A DNA stretch of 64,000 nucleotides from Kitasatospora sp. GP82 (GTDB lineage Bacteria; Actinomycetota; Actinomycetes; Streptomycetales; Streptomycetaceae). Within the stretch, counting starts at the first letter, position 1, and each line of letters begins with the position of its first letter. A program made the translations under genes and the position numbers. Positions 52,754 through 63,916 of the stretch are shown piece by piece. Below the pieces are notes generated by a model, which saw nothing but the letters and a program-made list of their open reading frames with translations, was not told where the DNA came from and made no database searches. The stretch is from contig NZ_JARZAJ010000015.1 of NCBI RefSeq assembly GCF_029892105.1, forward strand, positions 149,934 through 213,933, read 5' to 3'.

Positions 52754-54647
52754 AGGAGGTGCCGTGGTGCTGCGGTGCGACCTCGCGCCACTGGTTGCCC
52801 TGGAGGCGGTAGATCTGCTGGCTGGTGGACACCGCCAGCACCGGCAGCGCCTGGTCGCCCGAGCGGACTTCCGAGGCGGAGATCGCGGTCATCGACTCGC
52901 CGCCCTGCAACGGGGAGTCGGTGTTCTGCGAGCCGTCCGTGCCCACGTAGTGCAGCTGCTGCAGCTTTCCCGGTTCCTTGCCGAGGACCAGCAGTTGGTC
53001 GGTGTCCGCCCAGGACACCGAGGCGATCTCGCTGAGCAGCGGTGCCACCGGCCGCAGACCGGTGATCCGCACTTCCGGGTGCGCGGGCGAGCCGGAGTGC
53101 ACCACCAGGCCGATCATCAGCGTCCGAGCCCCGGAGCGGTCCGCCAGCACCAGGGCGACGCGGACCCCGTCCGAGGAGATCTTGAGCGCCTGCACCGTAC
53201 GGCCGCCGAGGTCGCCGACCGCCACGGGGATCACCGAACGCCCGCGCACCATCAGCACCTTGGGCGCCGCCGGGTCCCGGTCGACCACCCACAGATCCTG
53301 CTGCCCGTCCCAACTCGGCGAGGTCAGGCCCTGGTTCGACTGGCCCGCGCTGCTGCTGACCACGGGGTTGCCGAGCCGGTCGTTGGCGCCGAGGCCGACC
53401 ACGAAGAGCTGCCGCTGGTCACTGCTGACGGCCGCCGCCGCACTGCCGTCCCGCCGCACCGCCACCGCCCCGATCTGCGGCTGCCCCGACTGCGGCTGCC
53501 CCAGCCCGCCGGGCACCGGCGTTCCCTCACCGGCACCTTGAATCTGCATCAACTGCCCGCCGTCCGACAGGTAGTAGGCCTGCGGAAGTCCCGGCCCTCC
53601 GGCGGCCAGACTGCCGGGGGCGACGGACTGGGCCTGAGCGGCACTCACCGAGCAGCTGCCCTTGGCGCCGCTCAGGTCGAGTCGGTCGAGCTGGCCCTTG
53701 CCCTGCTGGTCGAGCAGGGTGAAGTAGAGCTGGTCGGCCATCTGCTGACAGAGCTTCGGCTGCGCGTTGAAGTCCGGGACATCCACCCTGACGGAGGCTC
53801 GGCCGTCGCCCACCGAGACGCCGTTCACCACCTTCGCGCCGTTGAAGGCCGAGTACACCGCACTGCCCAGCCAGTCGGACGGGCCTTCGGCCAGCGCCTG
53901 CGCGGCAGCGGTCAGCGGGTCCGTCCGGCGCCGCAGGTAGATCGGGTCGGGCACCAGCACCGGCGCCTGCTCTCCCCCCACCGACGGGTCGGACTCCGCG
54001 TAGAAGTAGCGATGGGCCGCGCGGTAGCCGTTCCTGAAGTTGGTCTGATCCACGATCAGACCGTCCGGCAGCCGGTCGATCCGCCACTCCGCCCGGTCCC
54101 GCCCCTCCTTCACCTTCACGAAGGTGAACTTCTCCTGGTACGGAGCATTGTCCACCACGCGGTAGGTGTGCCGGACGTCGATCTGTCCGACCTGGGTCCC
54201 GCCCACCGGGATGTCGACGCTCGCGTCACCGTCCTTGGGATCGGTGATCACCCGGCTCGGGCTCTTGGCCAGCACCGTCACCCCGGCCTCCGGCCGCCAA
54301 CGTGCGATGGCAGCAGGAGTCAGGTACTTCTGCGCGGTCTGGTAGTTGGGCTCGTCGGCGTTGGAGGCGTCCAGGAAACCGGCCAGGAGATTGGCCACGT
54401 CCTCGCCCGGGTACGGCGCGACCGGGTACACCCGCACCTGGAGGTTCTCCGCCCCCGCCGCCTGCGCGAACTCCACCCGCTCGGGCGGGCCGTCGTCGGG
54501 CATCGGCACACAGCCACCGGCCAGCAGTGCCGTCAGGACGACCAGCGCCGGCCGGCCCCATCGGCGGCGACCCCGCCCGGATATCCGGCCGCCCGCGTCC
54601 GCGGCCCCGGCGCTCGGCTCAGTCGTCCTGCCGTCCGTCCCTGGCAC
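52737..54647 (-). CDS. lpqB: Lipoprotein LpqB
   Basis: 636 residues from GTG 54647, with GGAGGGG upstream; this overlaps mtrB by 29 bp. A lipobox (LTALLAGGC) marks lipid attachment at the outer membrane face, and removal of the N-terminal basic region. A GerMN domain (around residues 190-330, GPSDWLGSAVYSAFNGAKVV) and a C-terminal beta-propeller follow (repeating WDGQQDLWVVDRD-type strands). LpqB modulates MtrB signalling in actinobacteria; the mtrA-mtrB-lpqB order is conserved here. Confidence 0.93.
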   Translation of the reverse strand: MPGTDGRTTEPSAGAADAGGRISGRGRRRWGRPALVVLTALLAGGCVPMPDDGPPERVEFAQAAGAENLQVRVYPVAPYPGEDVANLLAGFLDASNADEPNYQTAQKYLTPAAIARWRPEAGVTVLAKSPSRVITDPKDGDASVDIPVGGTQVGQIDVRHTYRVVDNAPYQEKFTFVKVKEGRDRAEWRIDRLPDGLIVDQTNFRNGYRAAHRYFYAESDPSVGGEQAPVLVPDPIYLRRRTDPLTAAAQALAEGPSDWLGSAVYSAFNGAKVVNGVSVGDGRASVRVDVPDFNAQPKLCQQMADQLYFTLLDQQGKGQLDRLDLSGAKGSCSVSAAQAQSVAPGSLAAGGPGLPQAYYLSDGGQLMQIQGAGEGTPVPGGLGQPQSGQPQIGAVAVRRDGSAAAAVSSDQRQLFVVGLGANDRLGNPVVSSSAGQSNQGLTSPSWDGQQDLWVVDRDPAAPKVLMVRGRSVIPVAVGDLGGRTVQALKISSDGVRVALVLADRSGARTLMIGLVVHSGSPAHPEVRITGLRPVAPLLSEIASVSWADTDQLLVLGKEPGKLQQLHYVGTDGSQNTDSPLQGGESMTAISASEVRSGDQALPVLAVSTSQQIYRLQGNQWREVAPQHHGTSFSYPG

Positions 54648-56877
54648 GCTGCCCCTCCGTCTCGACGTCCCCAGCACCGGTCCCGGCAGTGCCGTTGTCG
54701 GCAGCACCGTTCTCGACCGCACCACTGCCCTTGGCAGTCCCGCTACCGGCAGCCTTGTCGTCGGCGGCCTCGTCGCTCGCAGCCGCACCGCCCGCCGTGG
54801 GCTGCTGCGCCGCCGGGCGGACCACCGGCCGGTCCACCACCACGTGGGCACCGGTGGCACCGTACCCCGCCGAGGCCGCCCGGACGTCGGACGGGTCCGA
54901 GACCGGAGCCGTCGGAAGCTTGCCGAGACCAGGGCCGATACTCAGCACACCGCCCAGCCCGCTGCCGAAGCTGCTCTGACCGGTCTCCGGGGTCTCCGGC
55001 GTCTCCGGGGCGGCCGCGCCGGCGCGCTCGTCGGAGGCGGTCAGCGCGGTCGCCCCCGCCGGGCGCGCGGCCCGGCGGTAGGGGGTGCCCTGGGTGTCCA
55101 GGCCCCGGTTGTGCCGGGAGTCCTCGGGTTCCAGCCGGAACGGCGCCCGGCCGACCTCCCCGCCCCTGGTGCGGGGCAGGGTGAGCCGGAAGTGCGAGCC
55201 GCCGCCGGGCTCGCCCCAGGCCTGGAGCCAGCCGCCGTGCAGATGGGCGTCCTCGACCGCGATCGACAGGCCGAGGCCGGTCCCGCCGGTGGTCCGAACC
55301 CGGGACGGGTCGGCCCGCCAGAATCGGTGGAACACCCGGGATGCCTCGCCCGGCTTGAGTCCGATGCCGTAGTCGCGGACACCGACCGCGACCGCGCCCT
55401 CGGCCGAGCCGAGCCGGACGACAACGTCCCGGCCCTCGCCGTGCTCCAGTGCGTTGACCACCAGGTTGCGCAGGATGCGCTCGATCCGCCGCGAGTCCAC
55501 CTCGGCGACGACCGGTTCCTCCGCGCCCCGGATGATCACCGCACTGCCCTTGGCCTGCGCCAGCGGATCGGCGGCCTCCACCACTCGGGTCACGATGTCG
55601 CGCAGGTCCACCGGCTCGGCGTCCAGGATCGCGGCGCCCGCGTCGAAGCGGCTGATCTCCAGCAGATCGGCGAGCAGCGACTCGAAGCGGTCCAGCTGGT
55701 CCTGGAGCAGCTCGGCGGAGCGGGCCGCCATCGGGTCCAGGTCCTCGCGGCTGTCGTAGATCAGGTCGGCGGCCATCCGGACGGTGGTCAGCGGGGTGCG
55801 CAGCTCGTGCGAGACGTCCGAGACGAAGCGCCGCTGCACCCTGGAGAGCTCCTCCAGCTGCCGGATCTGCGCCTGCAGGCCGTTGGCCATCCGGTTGAAG
55901 GAGTCACCGAGGCGGGCGATGTCGTCCGTCCCCGTCACCTTCATCCGCTCCTCCAGGTGCCCGGCGGCCAGCCGCTCGGAGATCCCGGCGGCCATCCGGA
56001 CGGGGGTGACGACCTGGCGGACCACCAGCCAGGCGATGACACCGAGCAGGATCACCACGAAGACACCGGCGGTGGCCAGCGTGCCGGTGACAAAGCCGAG
56101 GGTCTTGGTCTCCTGCCCGAAGGAGAAGACGTAGTAGAGCTGGTAGGGGCGGCCGTCGGGCCCGTTGAACTGCTTGCCGATGACCAGGCCGGGCTCGCTG
56201 TAGGGCGCACTGCCGTTCTCGGGGCCGCGCTGGATCTTGGTGACCTTTTCGTGCGCGACCGACTGGTCGGCGGCCACGTCCAGGCGCATCTGCTGCGTGA
56301 TGCTGCTGGGCAGGATGTTGCCGGAGTACCACGCCCCGCGCAGTCCGGCGCTGGGCGCGTTCTCCTCCTGCCCGGTGGTCGGGACGATGGCGATCACCGA
56401 GTAGACACCCGTCCCGCCGGTGGCGAGGTCGGAGACCTGCTTGATCAGCCAGGTGCTGAGCTCGTCGGCGGTCGAGTCGCTGCCACTGGTACCGGCCTTC
56501 GCCTGTACGTCAATGGCCTCGTTGATCTTCTCCTGCTCGATCTGGAAGCCGCCGATGGCCTGGCCCTGCGCGGAGTGCTTCTTGGCCTCCAGCAGTCCGG
56601 CCCGGACGTTCGCCACCACCACCACGCCGAGCACCAGCACCACGGCGAGCGAGAGCAGCAGCGTGGCGGCGACCACCCGGACCTGGATGGAGCGCCGGTA
56701 CAGCGCGAGCACGCGGTGCACGGGACGACGAAGCTGACGTGCCACCAACGCGAGGAGCGCGGCCGGACCCCGCCGGGGCCCTTGGCCCTGCACGGTCGAG
56801 CTCAGCACGTCTCCGCGCACAGCCGGGTCCCCGTCGGCGGCGGAGCCCGACGGGGGGGTGTCAGCCTGGTGCGTCAC
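54619..56877 (-). CDS. mtrB: Sensor histidine kinase MtrB
   Basis: 752 residues from GTG 56877, one base after the mtrA stop. Two membrane helices (TLLLSLAVVLVLGVVVV around 70-90 and AGVFVVILLGVIAWLVV around 270) flank an extracytoplasmic domain. HAMP follows, then HisKA with the phospho-acceptor in SDVSHELRTPLTT, and the HATPase domain (RNLVVNALEHGEG, DYGIGLK, GGTGLGLSIA). A ~180-residue acidic, Ala/Gly/Thr-rich tail is not part of the catalytic fold. Controls MtrA, which regulates wall metabolism, division and development in Streptomyces. Confidence 0.95.
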   Translation of the reverse strand: MTHQADTPPSGSAADGDPAVRGDVLSSTVQGQGPRRGPAALLALVARQLRRPVHRVLALYRRSIQVRVVAATLLLSLAVVLVLGVVVVANVRAGLLEAKKHSAQGQAIGGFQIEQEKINEAIDVQAKAGTSGSDSTADELSTWLIKQVSDLATGGTGVYSVIAIVPTTGQEENAPSAGLRGAWYSGNILPSSITQQMRLDVAADQSVAHEKVTKIQRGPENGSAPYSEPGLVIGKQFNGPDGRPYQLYYVFSFGQETKTLGFVTGTLATAGVFVVILLGVIAWLVVRQVVTPVRMAAGISERLAAGHLEERMKVTGTDDIARLGDSFNRMANGLQAQIRQLEELSRVQRRFVSDVSHELRTPLTTVRMAADLIYDSREDLDPMAARSAELLQDQLDRFESLLADLLEISRFDAGAAILDAEPVDLRDIVTRVVEAADPLAQAKGSAVIIRGAEEPVVAEVDSRRIERILRNLVVNALEHGEGRDVVVRLGSAEGAVAVGVRDYGIGLKPGEASRVFHRFWRADPSRVRTTGGTGLGLSIAVEDAHLHGGWLQAWGEPGGGSHFRLTLPRTRGGEVGRAPFRLEPEDSRHNRGLDTQGTPYRRAARPAGATALTASDERAGAAAPETPETPETGQSSFGSGLGGVLSIGPGLGKLPTAPVSDPSDVRAASAGYGATGAHVVVDRPVVRPAAQQPTAGGAAASDEAADDKAAGSGTAKGSGAVENGAADNGTAGTGAGDVETEGQRARDGRQDD

Positions 56878-56878
56878 G

Positions 56879-57556
56879 TCAGCTGGGCCCGGCCTTGTAG
56901 CCGACGCCGCGCACCGTCACCACGATCTCGGGCCGCTCGGGGTCCTTCTCGATCTTGGAGCGGAGGCGCTGCACATGGACGTTGACCAGCCGGGTGTCGG
57001 CGGCGTGCCGGTAGCCCCAGACCTGTTCCAGCAGCACCTCGCGGGTGAACACCTGCCAGGGCTTGCGGGCGAGGGCGACCAGCAGGTCGAATTCCAGCGG
57101 GGTCAGCGGGATACCCCGGCCGTCCCGCTTGACCGAGTGGCCCGCCACGTCGATCACCAGATCGCCGATGGTCAGCTGCTCGGGCGTGGGCTCCTCGGCA
57201 CGGCGCAGCCGCGCACGTACCCGAGCCACCAGCTCCTTGGGCTTGAACGGCTTGGTGACGTAGTCGTCCGCACCGGACTCCAGGCCGACCACGATGTCCA
57301 CCGTGTCGGTCTTGGCCGTCAGCATCACGATCGGCACACCGGACTCCGAGCGGATCTGTCGGCAGACATCAATGCCGTCCCGGCCGGGAAGCATCAGGTC
57401 GAGGAGCACCAGATCCGGCTTGGTCTCCCGGAACGCGGCTAGCGCCTTGTCGCCATCGGCGACGAAAAACGGTTCAAAACCCTCACCACGCAGCACGATG
57501 CCGAGCATCTCGGCCAGTGCGGTGTCGTCATCAACGACGAGGACGCGTCCCTTCAT
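56879..57556 (-). CDS. mtrA: Response regulator MtrA
   Basis: 225 residues, OmpR class. Receiver with acidic pair Asp10-Asp11 in VVDDD, phospho-acceptor Asp53 in LLDLMLP, Thr in MLTAKTD and Lys in KPF. The C-terminal winged helix ends with VVTVRGVGYKAG. Start ATG 57556. It heads the mtrA-mtrB-lpqB operon; no clear MtrA box was identified upstream, so autoregulation is untested. Confidence 0.97.
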   Translation of the reverse strand: MKGRVLVVDDDTALAEMLGIVLRGEGFEPFFVADGDKALAAFRETKPDLVLLDLMLPGRDGIDVCRQIRSESGVPIVMLTAKTDTVDIVVGLESGADDYVTKPFKPKELVARVRARLRRAEEPTPEQLTIGDLVIDVAGHSVKRDGRGIPLTPLEFDLLVALARKPWQVFTREVLLEQVWGYRHAADTRLVNVHVQRLRSKIEKDPERPEIVVTVRGVGYKAGPS

Positions 57557-57808
57557 GTCTCCATCCTCTCATTACCGGATTGTGACCTGCCGCACAGCCG
57601 TGCCATTTCGGCGTGGAGCCTACCGTCAACTCAGTCATATCGTCGCAAAGTTCGCAGGCTGACCAGATCACGTGGACCGTTGTCGATCAGCAATGGGAAC
57701 ACCTCTGGGGCGTCCGGCACCACCATGGCACGATGGGCGGCACAGGGCGCCGCTCGGCCGACACCGCGAGCGCCCCGCAACCCCGTGCAGCCCCTACGAG
57801 GAGCAGTG

Positions 57809-59095
57809 ATGACCGACAACCCGGGCTGGGCCCCGCCCAGCTCGCCCGAGCCACCCCATGAGGCCGCCGGGCCGTCGGCACCACCCTCGACGTCCGCACC
57901 GCAGGCGTCCGCACCGCAGACCCCCGCCGCACCCGCCGACGCGCCCGCCCAGGGCTGGAGCGCCCCCGGCCCGTACGGCGGCGGCTACGGCGCTGCCCCC
58001 GGCCCGCAGAGCCCGCAGCCGGGCTGGGGCCCGCAGCCCGGATGGGGCCCGCAGCCTGGCCCCGGCGGCTACCAGGGCTGGGGCGCACCACCGAGCCCCA
58101 AGCCGGGCGTCATCCCGCTGCGCCCGCTCGGCGTCGGCGAAATCCTGGACGGCGCCGTCTCCACCGTCCGCCGCCACTGGCGGACGGCCCTCGGCCTCTC
58201 CCTCGGCGTCGCCGCCCTGGAACAGACCCTGACCGCGCTGGCGCAGGCGTGGGAGCACGCCAGCCCTCGCTCCGCCGGCCCCGTCATCGGCCTGCTGGCC
58301 ACCTACCCGGTGAACTTCCTGCTGGGCATCATCGCGTCCGGCCTGCTGACCATGGTGGTGAGCAAGGCGATCCTCGGACAGCAGACCGGCCTCGGCGAGG
58401 CGTGGCGGGCCGCCCGGCCGCGGCTTCTCAGGCTGGCCGGGGTCACCGCCCTCACCAGCCTGATCATCGCCGGGATCTTCCTGCTCGCCGCCGTCCCGCT
58501 GATAGCCGTACTGATCGGCGGCGTCCCCAGCCCCGGGCTGATCGCCCTGCTGTTCCTGCCGATCCTGGCGGCCGTCCCGGTCGCGCTCTGGCTCGGTATC
58601 CAGCTCAGCCTGGCCGCGCCGGCCCTGATGCTGGAGAAGCAGGGCGTCATCGCCTCGCTGTCCCGCTCCCGACGGCTCGTCAAGGGCGCCTGGTGGCGGG
58701 TCTTCGGCGTCACCCTGCTCAGCCGGATCGTGATCGGCATCGTCGGCTCGATCATCGTGATGCCGTGCGTCTTCCTGGCCGTCCTCCTCGCGCCGGACAA
58801 CGCCGCGCCCACCGGCTCGCCGTTCAGCGCGCTGACCGGTGGCGCCACGCCCGCGGAGCTGGTGATCCTCGGCATCGGCGGCACCATCGCCGCCACCATC
58901 ACCATCCCGGTCACGGCCGGTGTCAACGTGCTGCTCTACGTCGACCAGCGGATCCGCCGCGAGGCCCTGGACATCGAACTCGCCCGTGCCGCCGGGCTGC
59001 CCGAGTTCGGCGGGGCCGGCTGGTCCGGCGCTGCCGGTCCCGGCGGGCCGCAGGGCCCCACCGTCCCGGGCCAGGGCGGACCGCAGAGGATCTGA
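57809..59095 (+). CDS. Six-helix membrane protein, GlpQ-membrane-domain/DUF7847-like
   Basis: 428 residues from ATG 57809 (GAGGAG upstream). The first ~115 residues are Pro/Gly/Gln-rich, with repeated GWGPQPG units. Six membrane helices follow, in a layout seen in the glycerophosphoryl diester phosphodiesterase membrane domain family (PLRPLGVGEILDGAVSTVRRHW, APALMLEKQGVIASLSRSRRLVKG). A Gly/Pro tail closes the protein. First gene of the MoxR/DUF58 operon divergent from mtrA. Function unknown. Confidence 0.85.
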   Translation: MTDNPGWAPPSSPEPPHEAAGPSAPPSTSAPQASAPQTPAAPADAPAQGWSAPGPYGGGYGAAPGPQSPQPGWGPQPGWGPQPGPGGYQGWGAPPSPKPGVIPLRPLGVGEILDGAVSTVRRHWRTALGLSLGVAALEQTLTALAQAWEHASPRSAGPVIGLLATYPVNFLLGIIASGLLTMVVSKAILGQQTGLGEAWRAARPRLLRLAGVTALTSLIIAGIFLLAAVPLIAVLIGGVPSPGLIALLFLPILAAVPVALWLGIQLSLAAPALMLEKQGVIASLSRSRRLVKGAWWRVFGVTLLSRIVIGIVGSIIVMPCVFLAVLLAPDNAAPTGSPFSALTGGATPAELVILGIGGTIAATITIPVTAGVNVLLYVDQRIRREALDIELARAAGLPEFGGAGWSGAAGPGGPQGPTVPGQGGPQRI

Positions 59096-59100
59096 CAGAG

Positions 59101-59772
59101 ATGGCCTCCTGGGGGGAAGGGGCGCTGCTCACGAGCGGCGCCCCGGTCACCGTTCCACGCGACCCGGCCCGCGACGACGCCCGCCGGGAACTGCTCAATC
59201 CCGTCTACCACCAGCACGATCCGAGCCTGCTCCAGCAGGCGATGACCTGGATCCAGGAGCAGCTCGGCCACGCCATGGAGAAGCTCGGCTCCGTCGGCGG
59301 CAACGGTGTCGTCGGCCTGCTGCTCTTCCTGGCGGTGGCCGCGCTGGTCGTCGCCGCCGTCTGGTGGCGGCTGGGCGCCCCGCGCCGCCAGGCCCGCAGC
59401 GCCGCAGCCCTGTTCACCACCGACGGACCGCGCACCGCCGACCAGCACCGCAGCGCCGCAGCCGCCCACGCCGCCGCGGGCGAGTGGGCCGCCGCCGTTC
59501 GCGAGCAGATGCGCGCCCTGGTGAGGTCCCTGGAGGAGCGCACCGTGCTGGACGTCCGGCCCGGCCGCACCGCCGACGAGGCCGCCGCCGAGGCAGGCCG
59601 CGCCCTGCCCGCACACGCCACGGCGCTCGCCGCGGCCGCCCGCACCTTCGACGACATCGCGTACGGGGAGCAGGCAGCCGACCAGGCCGCCTACCAGTCC
59701 CTGCTCGACCTCGACCGGGCCCTGCGGCAGACCAGGCCCGTGCTCGTCCCGACCGGCGGAGGCGCCGTATGA
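59101..59772 (+). CDS. DUF4129 domain protein
   Basis: 223 residues. A single membrane helix (VVGLLLFLAVAALVVAAVWW) divides an N-terminal extracytoplasmic part from the cytosolic DUF4129 domain (ARRTFDDIAYGEQAADQAAYQSLLDLD). Starts 5 bp after the preceding gene and overlaps the next by 4 bp. DUF4129 proteins accompany MoxR-DUF58 operons and some have transglutaminase-associated roles. Function unknown. Confidence 0.85.
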   Translation: MASWGEGALLTSGAPVTVPRDPARDDARRELLNPVYHQHDPSLLQQAMTWIQEQLGHAMEKLGSVGGNGVVGLLLFLAVAALVVAAVWWRLGAPRRQARSAAALFTTDGPRTADQHRSAAAAHAAAGEWAAAVREQMRALVRSLEERTVLDVRPGRTADEAAAEAGRALPAHATALAAAARTFDDIAYGEQAADQAAYQSLLDLDRALRQTRPVLVPTGGGAV

Positions 59773-60994
59773 CGCTCACCACCGCCGGCCCCGAATCCAC
59801 CACAAGCGTCTCGCCGACCCACCGTCAACTCTGGCTCCGCTCGCGCTGGTTCCTGCTCTGCGCCGTCCTGCTGCTGCTCGTCGGCCTGCTGATCGCCGGC
59901 CTCGGCGGCTCGGGCCAGTACCCACCGCTGGACCCGCGCTCCCCCGACCGGGACGGCGCCCGCGCCGTCGTCGCCCTGCTGGAGAAGCAGGGCCTGACGA
60001 CCCGTACGGTGGCCACCCAGGACGACCTGGCCGCAGCGCTCGCCGAGCCCGGCACCACCGTGGTCCTCCCCGAGCCGGATCTGCTGACGACACCTCAGCT
60101 CGCCCGCATCGCCGAGGTCCGCCGGGGCAGCGACAGCCGCCTCGTACTGATCTCGCCCGAGGCCCCGGCCCTCGCCGCGCTCGCCCCCGGCATCGCCCTG
60201 GCGACCACCCCGGGCGGCATACCGAGGAGCGCGGGCTCCACCGGCGTACCCGCCGACTGCCCCCTCCCCGAGGCCGACCTGGCCGGCCACGCCGAACTCG
60301 GCGGCCTGCTCTACCAGCCCGGCGCCGGCGACACAGCCTGCTACCCCCGGTTCGGCGCCTACCCGCTGATCCGGCACACCGGCCCCGGCTCGCGCGAACT
60401 GGTCGTCCTCGGCTCCGGCCGGCTGCTGAGCAACGACCGGCTCGACAAGGACGGCAACGCCTCGCTCGGCATGGGCCTGCTCGGCTCCCGCCAGCGCCTC
60501 GTCTGGTACCTGCCCGACTACGCCGCAGCGGCCGCCGCCGGCGACGCACCGGCCGGCGGACAGCGGACCCTCGACGACTACATCCCCAGGGGCTGGACCT
60601 GGGCCGGCCTCCAACTCGCCGTCGCCGCACTGCTCGCCGCCGTCTGGCGCGGGCGCCGACTCGGCCCGGTGGTCACCGAGAACCTCCCCGTGGTGGTCCG
60701 TGCCACCGAGACCACCGAGGGCCGGGCCCGCCTCTACCAGCGCGCCAAGGCCCGAGGCCGCGCCGCCGACGCACTGCGCCAGGCCGCCCGGCACCGGCTC
60801 GCCCCCGCCCTGGGCGTCCCGCCGACCGCGGGCGAACCCGACCCCGCCGCGCTCTGCGCCGCCGTCGCCGACCGGTCGGGTCGGCCCGCCGCCGAGGTCC
60901 ACGCCCTGCTGTACGGCACCCCACCCACCGACGACGCCGCCCTGGTGCGGTTCACCGACGACCTCGATGCCCTGGAAAGGCAGGTACGACAGCC

Positions 60995-60998
<4 letters not shown>
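59769..60998 (+). CDS. DUF4350 domain protein
   Basis: 409 residues from ATG 59769 (ATGA overlap). An N-terminal helix (WFLLCAVLLLLVGLLIAGLGG) is followed by the extracytoplasmic DUF4350 domain (SPDRDGARAVVALLEKQGLT, VVLPEPDLLT) and a second membrane helix near 275-295 (AGLQLAVAALLAAVW), then a cytoplasmic helical tail. The fold of DUF4350 resembles ThuA-like glutamine amidotransferase domains without catalytic residues; here that is family knowledge. Overlaps moxR by 4 bp. Confidence 0.85.
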
Positions 60999-62026
<1,028 letters not shown>

Positions 62027-62066
62027 CGCTCAGCCATCTCACGGCACCACCAAGGGAGTACACCCC

Positions 62067-63377
62067 ATGGTCCTGACCGGCCGGACCGCCCTGCTCGCCG
62101 CGCTCGGCGCGCTCGTCGTGGGCCTCCTGCTGCCCTCGTGGGCGGGGATCGGCGCGGTCACCCTGCCCGTACTCCTCGGCGTCCTCGTCGACCTGGCGCT
62201 CGCCGCTCCGGTCCGCACCCTGCGCCTCGACCGGAGCGGCGACACCGCCATCCGGCTCGGCGAGAGCGCCACCGTCGAACTCACCGTCACCAACCCCTCG
62301 AAGCGGCCCCTTCGGGCCCAACTCCGCGACGCCTGGCCGCCCTCCGCCTGGCGCCCCGGCACCGCCGCCGCCGGTTCCCGGCACACCGTCACCATCCCGG
62401 CCGGGGAACGCCGTCGCCTCACCACCCTGCTCGCCCCCACCCGCCGGGGCGACCACCACGCCCACCGAGTGACCGTACGTTCCATGGGCCCACTCGGCCT
62501 GGCGGGCCGTCAGGGCTCCCACCGGGCCCCCTGGACGGTCCGCGCCCTGCCCCCCTTCACCAGCCGCAAGCACCTGCCCTCCCGGCTCGCCCGACTGCGC
62601 GAACTCGACGGCCGCACCTCGGTGTTGGCGCGAGGTCAGGGCACCGAGTTCGACTCGCTGCGCGAGTACCTGCCCGGCGACGACGTCCGCTCCATCGACT
62701 GGCGGGCCAGCGCCCGTCGCAACACCGTCGCCGTCCGCACCTGGCGCCCCGAACGCGACCGGCACATCCTCATCGTGCTCGACACCGGGCGCACCAGTGC
62801 CGGACGTGTCGGCGACGCTCCACGCCTCGACGCCGCCCTGGACGCCGCCCTGCTGCTCACCGCCCTCGCCACCCGGGCCGGGGACCGCGTCGACCTCCTG
62901 GCCCACGATCTGCACCGGCGCGGCAGCGTCGTCGGCCGCTCGCCGAACGAGATCCTGCCCGCCTTCACCAACGCGATGGCCACCCTCGAACCCGCACTGC
63001 TCGAAACCGACATGCGCGCGCTCACCTCCAGCGCCCTGCGGATGGCGCCGCACCGCTCACTGATCGTGCTGATCACCGGCCTCGATGCCCGCCCGATCGA
63101 GGAAGGGCTGCTCCCCCACCTCCCGCTGCTCACCCGCCGCCACGAGGTCGTCCTGGCCTCCGTCGCCGACCCGCGCCTGGACGACCTCGCCACCGCTCGC
63201 GGCACCGTCCGGGACGTGTACGGCGCGGCCGCCGCCGAGCAGACCCGCGCCGACCGCCGCCGTACCGCAGAGCGCCTCACCAGGCACGGCGCCACCGTCC
63301 TGGACGCCCCGCCCGCCACTCTGCCCCCGGCCCTCGCCGACGCCTACCTGGCCCTCAAGGCGGCCGGCCGCCTCTGA
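62067..63377 (+). CDS. DUF58 domain protein
   Basis: 436 residues from ATG 62067. Two N-terminal membrane helices (LLAALGALVVGLLLPSW; IGAVTLPVLLGVLVDLAL) precede an external region, then the DUF58 motif around GTEFDSLREYLPGDDVRSID and RASARRNTVAVRTW. A VWA-like C-terminal part (HILIVLDTGRTSAG) retains a MIDAS-like D-x-(G)-R/S segment, approximate. Partner of MoxR; may link envelope stress or wall metabolism. Function not established. Confidence 0.9.
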   Translation: MVLTGRTALLAALGALVVGLLLPSWAGIGAVTLPVLLGVLVDLALAAPVRTLRLDRSGDTAIRLGESATVELTVTNPSKRPLRAQLRDAWPPSAWRPGTAAAGSRHTVTIPAGERRRLTTLLAPTRRGDHHAHRVTVRSMGPLGLAGRQGSHRAPWTVRALPPFTSRKHLPSRLARLRELDGRTSVLARGQGTEFDSLREYLPGDDVRSIDWRASARRNTVAVRTWRPERDRHILIVLDTGRTSAGRVGDAPRLDAALDAALLLTALATRAGDRVDLLAHDLHRRGSVVGRSPNEILPAFTNAMATLEPALLETDMRALTSSALRMAPHRSLIVLITGLDARPIEEGLLPHLPLLTRRHEVVLASVADPRLDDLATARGTVRDVYGAAAAEQTRADRRRTAERLTRHGATVLDAPPATLPPALADAYLALKAAGRL

Positions 63378-63391
63378 ACCGTCGTGCCGCG

Positions 63392-63892
63392 CTACCGGCC
63401 CTGCTCCGGTCCCTGCCCGCGGTACTCGGAGGCCAACAGCGACCACACCTCAAGGTCACGCCGGCCGTCCTGGAAGCGGAACACGTCCCGCAGCACGCCC
63501 TCGCGCGTCATACCCAACCGCTTCGCCACCGCGATACTCCGCAGATTCGTCGGCTCGGTACGCCACTCCACCCGCGCCATGCCCCGCTCCTGGAACGCCC
63601 AGTCGACCATGCGTCGCACCGCCGCCGTCACCAGCCCACGCCCCTCGGCCTCGGGAGCCAGCCAGGCGCCCACCTCGCAGATACCCGAGCGTGCCCTGAA
63701 CACCTGGAACAGCACGCCTCCCACCAACACCCCGTCGAGCCAGATCCCGTACATCCGACCACGGTCCTTGGCCTGCTCCTCCGCGAACTGCTTCAGCCAA
63801 CGCCTGGTCTCCTCGACGTCGTTGATGCTCGTGGCCCACGGAAGCCAGGGCGCGAGGTGGTCACGCCCCTCATCATTCACCACGCCACACAA
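63392..63892 (-). CDS. GNAT-family N-acetyltransferase (RimJ/RimL type)
   Basis: 166 residues. Acetyl-CoA binding motif A is EVGAWLAPEAEGRGLVTAAV (R-G-x-V variant of Q/RxxGxG/A), followed by WAFQERGMARVEWRT and the typical AVAKRLGMTREGVLRDVF. This is the RimJ/RimL-like class of acetyltransferases. The substrate may be a ribosomal protein N-terminus or a small molecule. Convergent with the DUF58 gene (15-bp gap) and close to the rRNA operon end. Confidence 0.85.
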   Translation of the reverse strand: MCGVVNDEGRDHLAPWLPWATSINDVEETRRWLKQFAEEQAKDRGRMYGIWLDGVLVGGVLFQVFRARSGICEVGAWLAPEAEGRGLVTAAVRRMVDWAFQERGMARVEWRTEPTNLRSIAVAKRLGMTREGVLRDVFRFQDGRRDLEVWSLLASEYRGQGPEQGR

Positions 63893-63916
63893 CCGGGTTT
63901 CTGGCCCCGGAAATGC

